This document shows positions 36,132 to 46,907 of a DNA stretch of 64,000 nt, piece by piece (position 1 is the stretch's first letter; each line of letters opens with the position of its first letter). A program made the translations under genes and the position numbers. Origin of the DNA: Mycoplasmopsis opalescens ATCC 27921 (lineage in GTDB: Bacteria; Bacillota_I; Bacilli_A; Mycoplasmatales; Metamycoplasmataceae); the NCBI RefSeq assembly GCF_000712185.1, contig NZ_JOOB01000008.1, positions 80,673-144,672 of the forward strand, read 5' to 3'. The notes beneath the pieces were generated by a model. It searched no databases, was not told the DNA's origin, and saw nothing but the letters and a program-made list of their open reading frames with translations.

Positions 36132-37775
36132 ATGGATTTGAATGAAAAGCATGACCCACAAGAGCTAAATTCTCCTGATGAACAAACTCTTGAACAAAGC
36201 AAAACAAATAAACTTCTTCCTACAAAAGTAGATATGATTTATGAAAATAATCATATTTATTTTTCTTATAATAAAAAAAGCTTCTCTTTACTCAAGAGAT
36301 CAATTTTACCTTTGATTAACGCAATTTTAAGCGTAGTAAATATCAATAAAAATGAAAAAATTTGAATCAGTTATGAAAGTGGAGACTTATCTGAAATTAT
36401 TATAAACAGTTGTAATATTTTTAACTCCAAAGGATATCAAACTTTTATTTTTGACAATTTTGAACAGTCTAATGTTTCCTTGGACGAATATTTATATTTA
36501 GAAAAAGGATTTAATTGGCACTTAAGATTTACAAAATACAATAAAGACAAAAAAATTAAGATAGATTTTTTTAATATTATGAAACAAGCTAGAATGAGCC
36601 AACCACAGGCAAATTCGGAACAAATTGTTCAAAAATATTTATCACAAGATGGCTTCGATATTGAAGTCGATGAAAGTATCCTTAACTTTATTCCATATTA
36701 CCAAACAATTAAATATGTTTCAAGTAATAAATGGATTCTTAAGGCGTTTGCTAATATCCACCATAGATATAAAGGAAGAGTTTTTATCGGGACTGAAAAT
36801 AAAACATCATTAGAATTATGTGCTTCAATAATGCGGCAAAGCAATACAGATGTTGAATTTGCCAAAAAAAGCATAAATTTAAAGCGTTTTAAAATTAATT
36901 CATGATTTTATAAGCCTAAGCTGCTTGCACACAAAAATAAAACTATGGCTTTAATTCATTTTGATAAATATCATGATATTAATCTGGCTATTAGACAACA
37001 TAATTCTTATTTATGGCTTAGCAAAGATGAACTTGCATTAGTTTATTTTGACTTTATTTTCGAAGAAATGAAGCGAGCAAAACTGAATATGGCCGATTTA
37101 TTTGTTGTTGTTCCGGTCAATGCATCAAAACAACTTTTTGAGTTGCTAACACAATATAATATTTCATATCGATACTACCAAAATGAATATGTTTTGGAGT
37201 ATATCGATGATAAAAAATGCATTTTTATTTACGATGGCAAACAGTTTAATGCCGATCCTAGATTTTCAAGAAGATTTAATAATTACTATTTTTTAGCCTG
37301 CATCATTTGAATGCTTAATTCATATCAAAATCGCAATAATTTATTACCTTTTAAAAACCGAAGATTAAAAGAAATATTTGGTAGCTATAAACACTATACT
37401 ATAGAGGAAAAAGTAAATTTCGATGATATTAAAAAGCTTGAAAATTTCATCAAAAATTATTCCACTAATGGCTTAATAAAAAAGTTGGAAATTAATAAAG
37501 CAATTTTTCATAATATTAAGCAAAACGATAAATTATTTTTATTTACTTTAACCTTGGTAAATAATCATCAGCTTAATTTTATGTTTGATGAACAAAAAAA
37601 TAAGCTGGTAATTGAAAATTGCATATGTGTTGAATATGACTATAAATCTTATTCATTTATTATCGAAAAATTTAAAATCAAAAAACTTATTAAAACTATT
37701 TTAAAGCTTGGTTTATCTAATGATTATGAACCTCAACATGTTTATTTAGATAGTAAAAACAAAGAGATAAATTAA
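36132..37775 (+). CDS. Conserved hypothetical protein, possibly a diverged phosphohexomutase-fold protein
   Basis: A 547-residue intact frame (all interruptions are UGA) beginning 14 bp after gyrA behind AAGGAG, so it is probably in the same transcript. There is no membrane segment. The stretch EKIWISYESGDLSEIIINSC, followed by GYQTFIFDN, resembles the first strand-helix-strand unit of phosphogluco/phosphomannomutases, but the catalytic TASHNP serine loop and the metal-binding DGDGDR motif are not visible, so any such relationship would be a pseudoenzyme. The C-terminal third is Lys/Asn-rich with alternating strands. The function is unknown. Confidence 0.55.
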
Positions 37776-37776
37776 C

Positions 37777-37804
37777 TTTGCTTTTTTAGGTTTATATATA
37801 TAAT
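37777..37804 (+). promoter_or_regulatory. Putative rpsD promoter
   Basis: TTTGCT (37777-37782) and TATAAT (37799-37804) are 16 bp apart. They lie just after the preceding stop and would give an rpsD leader of about 150 nt. Confidence 0.55.
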
Positions 37805-37809
37805 AGAAC

Positions 37810-37964
37810 TGCATACAACAGCAAGGCAACATATTTTGAAATATTAAGCTTCATTAGATTTGATAGTAAGTAAGCTGTCACACTGAAATCATTAGAGCTT
37901 AATTAACAAAATAGAGTTGCTCCATAATGTTTTATGCGATTAATTTTTAAGGAGAAACATTATG
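37810..37964 (+). promoter_or_regulatory. Structured rpsD leader with start-codon hairpin
   Basis: CATAATGTTT (37923-37932) is perfectly complementary to AAACATTATG (37955-37964), which contains the rpsD ATG; the Shine-Dalgarno AAGGAG lies in the loop. Upstream, AGCTTAA (37896-37902) can pair with TTAAGCT (37845-37851), or AGCTTA with TAAGCT (37871-37876). This fits translational feedback by S4, as known for rpsD leaders in Firmicutes; the specific fold here is inferred. Confidence 0.55.
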
Positions 37965-38558
37965 AGATACACTGATCCAGTGTTTAAAAAATCACGTCGT
38001 TATGGTTTTTCAATCCTTGAAACTGAAAAAGAGTTCTCAAAAGGTCGTAAAAGAACATACGCGCCTGGCCAACACGGCAACAAGAGAGTAAAACTTTCAG
38101 ATTACGGACTACACCTATACGAAAAACAAAAAGTTAGATACCTTTACGGTTTAACGGAAAAACAATTAGCAAAATTCTTTGCTCGTGCTTCAAAAATGAA
38201 AGGTGTTTTGGGTACAAACCTATTACAACTTTTAGAAAGCCGTTTAGACAACTTAGTTTATAGAGCAGGCTTCGCAAGTACACGTCGTCAAGCACGTCAA
38301 TTAGTTACTCACGGACACTTTACATTAAATGGCCACAAAGCCGACATCCCTTCGATGATTATTCCTGTTGGCTCAGTAATTACATTAAAAGAAAAATCAC
38401 GTAAAAATGTTCAAATTACAGCTCAATTAGAAGCTAAAACAACTGCAAAATGAATTACATTAAAAGACTTTAGCGCAACAATTGATCGTTTACCAGAAAG
38501 AAACGAATTCCTTCCAACAATTAAAGACAACTTAGTTGTTGAGTTCTACTCAAAATAG
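37962..38558 (+). CDS. rpsD: Ribosomal protein uS4
   Basis: A 198-residue 16S rRNA-binding protein that starts assembly of the small subunit body. The N-terminus reads [17 protein letters not shown], followed by [10 protein letters not shown]. The S4 RNA-binding domain contains [20 protein letters not shown], then [10 protein letters not shown]. One UGA is read as Trp (AKWITLKDF). No zinc-binding cysteines are present, the usual C-minus form. It has its own promoter and a long leader. Confidence 0.96.
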
Positions 38559-38580
38559 TTAAGAAAGTGCAGATTTAAAT

Positions 38581-38790
38581 ATGAAAAAAGATATTCACCC
38601 AGCTTACTATGAAGTTAAAACAATGTGTTCAACATGCTCAAAGGAATTTACTTTCAAATCAACTAAAAAATCATTTTCAGTAGACGTTTGTTCAGGATGC
38701 CACGTAGTTTATACTGGTGACAAAACTAAAACTAAAGCAACAGGTATGATTGATAAATTCAACCAAAGACTTGCTAAAAAACAAAAATAA
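38581..38790 (+). CDS. rpmE: Ribosomal protein bL31
   Basis: A 69-residue ribosomal protein with the typical MKKDIHPAYYEV start and two Cys pairs (CSTC and CSGC), the zinc-binding C-plus form. It lies 22 bp after rpsD and is followed by a terminator. Confidence 0.95.
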   Translation: MKKDIHPAYYEVKTMCSTCSKEFTFKSTKKSFSVDVCSGCHVVYTGDKTKTKATGMIDKFNQRLAKKQK

Positions 38791-38792
38791 TA

Positions 38793-38817
38793 AAAAGAGG
38801 CATCTGCCTCTTTTTTA
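38793..38817 (+). terminator. rpsD-rpmE terminator
   Basis: AAAGAGGCA and TGCCTCTTT around a 2-base center, followed by TTTT. Confidence 0.85.
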
Positions 38818-38822
38818 TATAA

Positions 38823-38871
38823 AAATGTGTCTAAAAAGACTGTATTACACTACTTTTAGACACATTTTATT
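38823..38871 (-). terminator. recA terminator with embedded dispersed motif
   Basis: AAATGTGTCTAAAA and TTTTAGACACATTT form a long stem. The loop region CTGTATTACACTACTTTTAG resembles the dispersed motif (copy 6, 38840-38870). It lies directly after the recA stop. Confidence 0.7.
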
Positions 38872-39849
38872 TTAAAAAAGCATATCTTCTATTTCTTGTT
38901 TTAGTTCTGGATTATTAATTAATAAATCGCGAAGTGTTTTTTTACCTTGGGCAATATTGTTGCCTTTGTATGAATATCAAGCTCCTTTTTTATCAATCAC
39001 ACCTTTTTGAACTGCTAATTCTATTAATTCACCGACATTGTCAATTCCATAACCAAAAATAATATCAGTAGTTAATGATTTAAATGGTGCAGCTAATTTA
39101 TTTTTAACAACTTTAATTTTTAACTCATTGCCAGTAATATCTCTGCCTTCGACAATTGATGTTGATTTTCTAACTTCAATTCTTATTGATGAGTAGAATT
39201 TTAAAGCGCGCCCTCCAGGTGTGGTTTCAGGGTTGCCGAACATCACGCCAATTTTTTCTCTAATTTGGTTCACAAAAATAATAGTTGTTTTATTTTTATT
39301 TAAACTTCCAGTAATTTTTCTTAATGCTTTAGACATTAATCTTGCTTGTAAGCCGATTTGGTTATCTTGCATTTCACCATTTAATTCAGCTTCTGGAACT
39401 AAAGCTGCAACACTATCCACAACAATTAAATCAATTGTACCTGCTTTTGCTAAATAATCAACAATTTGCATTGCTTGTTCACCGCTGTCTGGTTGCGACA
39501 TTAATAAATTTTTAGTATCTACTCCCACATTTCTTGCATAAACAGGATCTAAAGAGTGCTCGGCATCAATAAATGCAGCAACACCACCAGCTTTTTGGAT
39601 TTCTGCTATAGCATGCAAACAAAGTGTGGTTTTGCCACTACTTTCAGGTCCAAAAATTTCAATTATTCTCCCTTTTGGATATCCACCAATACCTAAAGCT
39701 TCGTTTAATAAATAGCTACCACTTGAAAATGTTTCAATATTATCAGGAACATCGTCATCGCTTAAAAACATAATCGCTTCATCGCCAAATTTCTTTGTTA
39801 TTTCATTTAATGTTTCATGTAATTCGTTGAGTTCTTTTTTATCTTTCAT
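38872..39849 (-). CDS. recA: Recombinase RecA
   Basis: A 325-residue strand-exchange ATPase for homologous recombination and repair. Walker A is GPESSGKTT (about residue 68), followed by [15 protein letters not shown] and the loop-2 region [22 protein letters not shown]. The C-terminus runs through a UGA ([14 protein letters not shown]) and is short, lacking most of the acidic tail of longer RecA proteins. AAAGGAT lies upstream of the start. It is divergent from nox. Confidence 0.96.
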
Positions 39850-40001
39850 AATTTGTAAAATCCTTTCATTTATATATTTATGAACTTATAACAATGCTTA
39901 AAAAAGTGGATAAAAATAGAATTATTGCATTTTTTAAAGGTTTCATAATGATTTTTTATTTAAAAAAAACAATATTAAAATAATACATATTTTACCAAAA
40001 T

Positions 40002-40029
40002 GCCTATACCATAGTGATTTTAGAAATAT
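40002..40029 (+). repeat. Dispersed 28-bp motif, copy 7
   Basis: CCTATACCATAGTGATTTTA, then GAAATAT; it lies in the recA/nox intergenic region, about 105 bp upstream of nox. Confidence 0.55.
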
Positions 40030-40133
40030 ATAATATGTTTATAAAGAGAATAGGCAATTGTTCCATTATTATATAATATAAAAGATAAAATATGAGCTCA
40101 TATCTTATTATCAATATATTAAGGGAGAAAAAA

Positions 40134-41501
40134 ATGAAAATTATTGTTATTGGCGCGAACCACGCAGGAACAAGTTTTTTAAGAACTTTAAAAACTGTTA
40201 ACCCATCTGCAGAGGTTACTGCTTACGATCGTAATACAAACACATCATTTTTAGGATGTGGAATTGCTGTGTGAGTTGGTGGTGCAATGGAGCAACCAGA
40301 TGGATTATTTTACTCATCACCTGATATTTTAAAAAATGAATATGGAGTTAATTTAAAAATTCAACACGATGTAATTAGAGTTAATCGTGTAGCAAAAACT
40401 GTTACAGTTAAAAACCTAGTTACTGGTGAAGAATTCGAAGATAATTATGACAAATTAGTTTATGCTGGTGGAACTTGACCAATTGAGCCAAACTTGCCAG
40501 GCGCTAAATTAGAAAACATAATGTTATCTAAATTATTCCAACACGCTGAAATCTTGGTACAAAAAGCAAATGATAAAAACATTAAAAATGTTGTTGTTGT
40601 AGGTGGCGGTTATATTGGTACTGAATTAGTTGAAGCTTACCAATTAAGAGGCAAAAAAGTTACATTAATTGACTTACAAGACCGTGTAGTTCCTAACTAT
40701 TTAGATGAAGAATTTACTTCAATCATGGAAAAAAATATGGTGAAAGACGGCATAACTTTAGCTCTTGGGCAAAAAGTTATGGAATTTAAATCTAAAGATG
40801 GTGTTCATGTTTCATCAGTTGTTACTGATAAAGGTGAATATGATGCTGATTTAGTTATTATGTCTGTTGGATTCCGTCCAAATACAGATGCTTTAGTCGA
40901 TGTTGAAAAACTACCTAATGGTGCTGTTAAAGTTAATGAATTCCAACAATCAATTTCAGACGAAAATGTTTATGTAATTGGTGATTCAGCTGCCTTAAAA
41001 CACTGTGTCACAGGTGAATACGCACACGTTGCCTTAGCTACAAATGCTGTTAAAACAGGTGTTGTTGCCGCTTTAAATATTGCTGGAGTTAAGGTTCCTT
41101 TCCCAGGTGTAGCTGGAACAAATGCAATAAATGTTTTTGGTTGCAAATATGCTTCAACCGGTTTAACTGAAGTTGTAGCTAAAAAAGCAGGATTTGCTGA
41201 AGCTGCAAGTGAATACTGAGAAGATAATTCACGTTGTGAATTTATGTCTACATATGAAAAAGTAGCAACTAAAGTTGTTTATGATAAAAAAACTTTAAGA
41301 ATTTTAGGTTTCCAAATCGGTTCATGAGGTAAAGAAAACCATACTGAAGTTGCTTACTTATTTGGTTTAGCAATTCAAAAAGGCTTAACATTACCAGAAA
41401 TGGCTTTAACTGATGTATTCTTCTTACCTCACTTTAATAAACCATTTAACTTCTTCTTAGTGCCAATGTTGCATGCATTAGGATTAAAATATAAAGCTTA
41501 A
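40134..41501 (+). CDS. nox: NADH oxidase (FAD-dependent, Nox / CoA-disulfide reductase family)
   Basis: A 455-residue flavoprotein that regenerates NAD+ by reducing O2, in most relatives to water. The FAD-binding start is IIVIGANHAGTS with His10. The redox cysteine Cys42 lies in SFLGCGIAVWVGG, matching the sulfenic-acid cysteine of water-forming Nox. The NAD-binding motif VVVVGGGYIGTEL lies near residue 155, and YVIGDSA near 280 is the second FAD motif. The start at 40134 follows AAGGGAG. Full length; several UGA codons are Trp. A terminator follows at 41520. Confidence 0.93.
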
Positions 41502-41519
41502 TATTAGTATCTATATTTA

Positions 41520-41558
41520 TAAAACATACCATTATTATATATACTGGTATGTTTTTTT
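41520..41558 (+). terminator. nox terminator
   Basis: AACATACCA and TGGTATGTT pair across a loop of about 16 bases, followed by TTTTTTT. Confidence 0.85.
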
Positions 41559-41584
41559 ATGCTATTGTAAATTTTAAAAAATTT

Positions 41585-41644
41585 TTTAAGAATATATATA
41601 TATATATATATAATAGTGCTAAAAAAATATATAGGGTAGGTTTA
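41585..41644 (+). promoter_or_regulatory. Promoter of the MIB-MIP-ATPase cluster with TA-dinucleotide tract
   Basis: A run of about ten TA units (41592-41612) ends in TATAATAG, giving a likely -10 TATAAT (41608-41613). The tract fills the spacer toward a weak TTTAAG -35. Gain or loss of repeat units would alter promoter spacing. GTAGGT lies 4-8 bases before the gene start. Confidence 0.5.
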
Positions 41645-44512
41645 ATGATGAAAAAGAAACGTAAACTAATTATCTTTACTTTAGCTACAATGGCTAGTTT
41701 GTCACTTTCTGCAAGTGTTGGTACATATAGCTACTTTTCGATTGCTGATTCCAAATCAAAAATCACTTATAGAGGCGGTAATTCGCATAGTCCTAGACTA
41801 AAAGATGGAGGAGAGTTTGATATTTCAAACTCTATTTCGGGCAACAATGACAGTGATAAATTAAAAGAGAAAAAGCAACCAGAAGTTATAGCTCCAAAAG
41901 AGCCCGAAATTAAAGAAGATATTAATAAAGATATTGAGATTCAAAAAGATGATAAGTTAAAGAAGGAAGAAGATAAAAAAGAGCCAGAGAAACCTAAAGA
42001 AGAAGATAAAAAAGAAATTGTTGACAGAACTAAATTAACTAAAACTATAGCAGATGCATTGAATTTGATTAATGAGCTAAATGATCCAAAGTATTTAAAT
42101 ATCAAAAAAGCTCTTGAAGGTGAATATAATAGCGCTTTAATTATTGAAAAAAATCAAGATGCTACAGCTCAACAAATTACTGATTCTGAAGACAAATTAT
42201 CTAAAGCTATTGCTGAAGCTAAAAAGTTAAAAGAAGCAATTGATAATCCAAAACCACCTATTATCAGCGATGAACCTTCTAAACCTGAACCTGCTCCAGA
42301 TGTAGAGATTAAACCAGATCCTATTCCAGAGCCAGAGAAACCTAAAGAAGAAGAGAAAAAAGAGCCAGAAAAACCTAAAGAAGAAGAGAAAAAAGAACCA
42401 GATAAACCTAAAGAAGAAGAGAAAAAAGAGCCAGAAAAGCCTATTGTAAATCCTCAAAAACCAGAAGACAAGAAGGAAGATATTGTTAATAAAAAAATAA
42501 TTATTGATGGTGCAGAAGTTAATGCAAAAGTTAAATTACCTAAAGATAGACACGATTATCCAGATGATGTTAAAAGAGGTTTAACTAATAAAAAGAAATA
42601 TCAAAACAATGCAGTTGGTGAAGTAATTGAAATTGAAGTTACTGAAGAATTAATTAAAAAACAAATCGAAGGCGCAAAACAAGGAAGCCATACCGGAGTG
42701 TTTGATGACTTTAGATGAAAAACCTGAACAAAAGAAAAAGAATTAGATCCGAACACTAAAGAAGGACTAGAAAAACTAAGTCAATTATTAGTTGGAACTG
42801 AAAACGAAAAATATAACTATGATAACTATATTCATAGATATTTACGTTTATTAAATTCACCTCATATTAAAAAGTTCTTAGTTGAAAGAGCACAACAGGA
42901 ATACGATACTAAAATTCCTGAATTTGATCGTGAAGTTAAAGAAAATGAAAGAAAATATAAAGAATTAGAGGAAGAAGCATATAGAGAATCTGTAGAGTAT
43001 CATAAATTACCTATAAATCAACAAACTGAAGAAAGATATGAGCCAATTAGACAAAAATTCCGTGAAGCAGCAGAACTTAAAAGAAAACATGAATCGTTAA
43101 AAGCTAAGAAAAATATTTGATTAATTTCCAATTTAGATCCAAATAAGTTTAATAAATTGGGTAAAAATGCACAAGATATGCTTAAAAAAGGTTATACAGT
43201 TGACCCAAGCAACTCATATATTAATGAAAATGGTGAAATCGATTCTTACGCATACTCACCTGCTCCTGGATTCAATAGCACAATTGATAGACAAACTCGT
43301 GATAACAAACAAAGAAGAGTTTTTGGCTATGACAGTTGACACGGTTTATCAGGCGATGCCATCACAAAAGATGTTTACCCAGGTTGAAAAACTGAAAATG
43401 TTACACATCAATATAAAGGTAAATATAATCTACCAGATAGAGGTGTAACAATTAAGAAATTAACGAAAGAAGATGGTTCAAAAACTGGAATTATTTTAGA
43501 AATTAATGCCGAAGTAGCAGATGCATACAACAATACTGTTCGCATCATTAATGAATTTAAAGCTAAAGGCGAAAAAATCACCGGTTATAAAATCATTAAT
43601 ATGGGTAAATTAGGCAGACAATCATTTAAAGAAATTTTAAAAGCCTTACCAGATAATATTGAATTATTAAAATTATTCTATGCGAGCCATAATACTTCTG
43701 ATTTAATTGAGTTAGAAAATAAACATATTAAAGAGTTAGGACTTTATTCAACGAGCAACAGACTTCCTTATGAAGATGGTTGATCGGTAAATCCATTAGC
43801 TTTAAAAAATGTTGAATGAATTAACTCTATTGATTACAACTATCCTGGCGGATATTCAGGTGGATATATTCCACCTTCAAGATTAATAGTTGATACTTTA
43901 GCCTTCGATGAGGGTGATTATAAAGCTGACGAAAAAGGTAATATTACAAACTTAGAACGTATTAATGATGGTTTAAGAATTGCTTACTGAACAAGAAATA
44001 ATGAACCATTCTTCCAAGGTGGATTTGGTCCAGGTCTTGAACCCGACCACAAAGAAAGTGGCAATAGTTGACCTTTAGGACTTGATTTATCAAGAACTAA
44101 GAAATTAAGAAGCTTAAAAGGCTTACAATTCTATGATAGATCAGGAAAAAACAATACAACACGTAAGCTTAAGAGATTAAAACTTTATTCAGAGGGTGAA
44201 TACTTTGATATCGATATTGATGATCTTAATGATGCACAATTTGCTGAAATTATGATCTCAAGTCAACCACAAATGCCCAAAACAAAAATCACTTTCAGTG
44301 ATAGAAATACTAAGAAAATTAGAATTACATCAAGAAATAACACTAAATTAAATTATTCAGGATTAAGAAACTTACAAGCATTATTTAGATGATGTGAAGA
44401 ATTAACAGATAAAACACTATATGCAAGTGATGACCAAACTAAAAATAATTTAAGTTATGCTAATGGATCATATTCAATTAGTTTAGCCGAGGATGATATT
44501 AGTATTATTTAG
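41645..44512 (+). CDS. mib: Mycoplasma immunoglobulin-binding protein (MIB; putative Ig-blocking virulence protein)
   Basis: A 955-residue surface protein. An N-terminal hydrophobic segment (about residues 7-32, no lipobox Cys) acts as signal or anchor. Two low-complexity Pro/Glu/Lys regions (about 80-125 and 205-280) lead to a large C-terminal domain resembling the Ig-blocking family that includes M. genitalium protein M, with segments such as GYDSWHGLSGD and ALPDNIELLKLFYASHNTSDL in a leucine-rich-repeat-like layout. MIB captures antibody light chain/Fv and presents it to MIP. It sits 8 bp before the protease gene, as in the described MIB-MIP pairs. Numerous UGA Trp codons. Two adjacent ATGs (41645, 41648) are possible starts. 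Confidence 0.88.
42329..42427 (+). repeat. Three tandem 33-bp repeats in MIB
   Basis: Three consecutive 33-bp units encode EPEKPKEEEKK (third unit EPDKPKEEEKK), with a partial fourth after 42427 and a related single unit at 41981-42013. They form the flexible stalk of MIB, and copy number could vary by slippage. Confidence 0.85.
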
Positions 44513-44520
44513 GAGGGAAG

Positions 44521-46893
44521 ATGAAAATTAAATATTTAAATTTATCTTTAATATTAAGTGCTTCAGCAATTTTGCCTGCTGTTGCTATTTCATGTACAGA
44601 TAAGCCAAAAAATGAACCTGATCAAAGTGGTGAAAATAAAGAACCTGATCAAGGCGCTAAAACTAATTTAACAGAAGCTGAAAATCAACTTAAAGAAGTT
44701 AAATTTGATGTTATTATTGATGGTAAAACTGAACGTGAATATAAAGATAGAGTTTATGCACATGCTATTGAATTAATCGAAGATATTCAGTTTGAGCTAA
44801 AAGGTGATGCTAATGATAAATATGTTGTTATCCCTAAGAAATTAGAACAAGATATTGATAATGGAAGGCTTAATATTAGCTATGAAGTTAGATATAGCAA
44901 AGCACAAGTTGAAAAAAATAAAGATTTAGAAAATGTTTCTTTTAATTCTAAAATTACTGTAGATGGCTTAAAAAAAGGAGAAGATCCTGCAAAACTTTTC
45001 AATGATCTCCACAATAAAGATAATACTAATAAAAGTCTTTTAAAGGAATATTTAACTTGAGATCAATCAAAAAGATTTGAGCATGATAATAAAAATTACA
45101 TAAATGCAATTAAAGGTCAAATTGGCTATCCTCAAAATAAAAAACCTGAAGAAATTACTGTCGACACACTAAAAAGCAGAAAAGAATTAAGTGATAGCGA
45201 AATACAAAATTCACGCAAGGCTTTTGATGCTAAAAATAAAGAATCTAAATTAGATTCATTTGACAACTGATATTTAAAAACCTTCTCACTTCCTATTTTC
45301 GATGAAAACGGAAACTTTAAAGGTTTTAGTGTTAACGAAGCTTCACAATTTGGTATTGGACCAAGCTGAATTGATATAGCAGATAGAAATAAATTTCAAG
45401 CTAGTGGATATCCACGTACCATTTTAAATGATATTTATTTACGTCAAGCGCTTCAAACCTGACATATTGAATTTGCTAATCCAGCTTACAACGATTACAT
45501 TAGCGAAAAAACTGGTAAAAAAGAAAGAATTCCAAATAAAACTATAACAACAGCTGGTACAGCTTGAATTCTTGACTATGAATTAGCAAAGAATGGCCAA
45601 TACCCAACTAAATGATATATTGGAACTAACCTACACGTTGCACAAGCTCTTACAGATGAAACTGAAGGTTTTTCAATTAGTAGATTAGATAAAGATGACA
45701 CTAAAGTTGCCGAAGATGGACAATTAGCACATTTAGCTTCAACTGGCTATGACATTAGAACTAATAGATTCAGCTTCCAATTAGATACTGATAAAGAAAA
45801 AGCTAAAAATAACCCAATTAAAATTGTTTATAAAGCAACTGACTACCTAAATAAAGACCCTAAAGATTATGCTGCTGATAGTCACAAAAAATTCTTAGAA
45901 AACAAACAAGAATTTGCTGATTTTGCTATTCTAGAGCTTGATTTAAGCAAATTAAATGGTAAAGAAAATGCAAATGGATTTAAATATTTCAGTACATTCT
46001 GAGTTCAAAATACACCAGAGATTACAGCTGACAAACTTCAATTGGCTCAAGTTAACCTAGAAAAAGCAGTAACTGAAGAAGATAAAAATAAAGCTAGAAG
46101 TGAAATTGCTAAACTTATAACTAATGATTATGCTAATTTAAATGAAAAAGATAAAGCTAAATTCATTAAACGAGATTATTTAAATAATTACACACAAATT
46201 GATAGACCTCTTAATCCAAAACAAGAATTTAATGGCGATTCACTTTATGCTGTTGGTTGACCACGTGCTGATTATGATTATGTTTGAGATAAATATGCAG
46301 ATGAAGAAGAAAGAAAAAACCAAAAATGAAATTATGAATTATGAATCAATAAAGATTCAGTGGTTTCTATTCAAAACAAAAAAGATGGAAACTGACTTTC
46401 ATATGGTATCGGTTATAGAACAATTAATGATAAGCCGGGTATTGTTGATGCCTTTATTAGTGCACCTAAAAATGCTGATAAATTCTTTAGTTATGAAGGC
46501 AAGGAATATGTTAGTGTAGGATTAAATTACTCACCAAAACACTATGCACCTTTTGGTGGTTCATCTGGAACAAGCATCAGAAATCAAAATAACGAATTAG
46601 TAGCTATCTTTCACACAGCGAATAATCAAGCTGGTGCGGGTTTAGCTGTAGCATTCCGTTCAGAAGGTTATGACTATAATAAAATTTTTAAATTCAAAGA
46701 AAATGAATACTATGAATTACCTCAGTATGACTTAATTTATGGTGGCGGAAAAGATCAAAAAACTGGTGCTTCATACCGTGAAGCCTTAAAAACACTTTAT
46801 AATGGTAAAAATATGAAAACCTGACTATTCCAAAATGGTTTAAGTCAAATACCTGAAGAGTATAAATTTACTAAAGTAGCTGTAAACAGCTAA
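44521..46893 (+). CDS. mip: Mycoplasma immunoglobulin protease (MIP), DUF31-type serine protease lipoprotein
   Basis: A 790-residue lipoprotein with signal peptide and lipobox AISC (Cys about residue 25), then a Pro/Glu/Gly/Asn linker. The DUF31/S64-like trypsin fold shows the catalytic His in IGTNLHVAQAL (about residue 372) and the nucleophile Ser in FGGSSGTSIRN (about residue 682). MIP cleaves the antibody heavy chain between VH and CH1 when the antibody is held by MIB. GGAGGGAAG precedes the start. Many Trp are encoded by UGA. It is followed 14 bp later by the F1-like X0 cluster. Confidence 0.88.
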
Positions 46894-46907
46894 TTTTAGG
46901 AAAAAAA

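Noticed and set aside
42227..42457. Minus-strand Phe-rich frame in MIB
   Set aside because: Antisense of the Glu/Lys repeats; the composition is a by-product of the tandem repeats.
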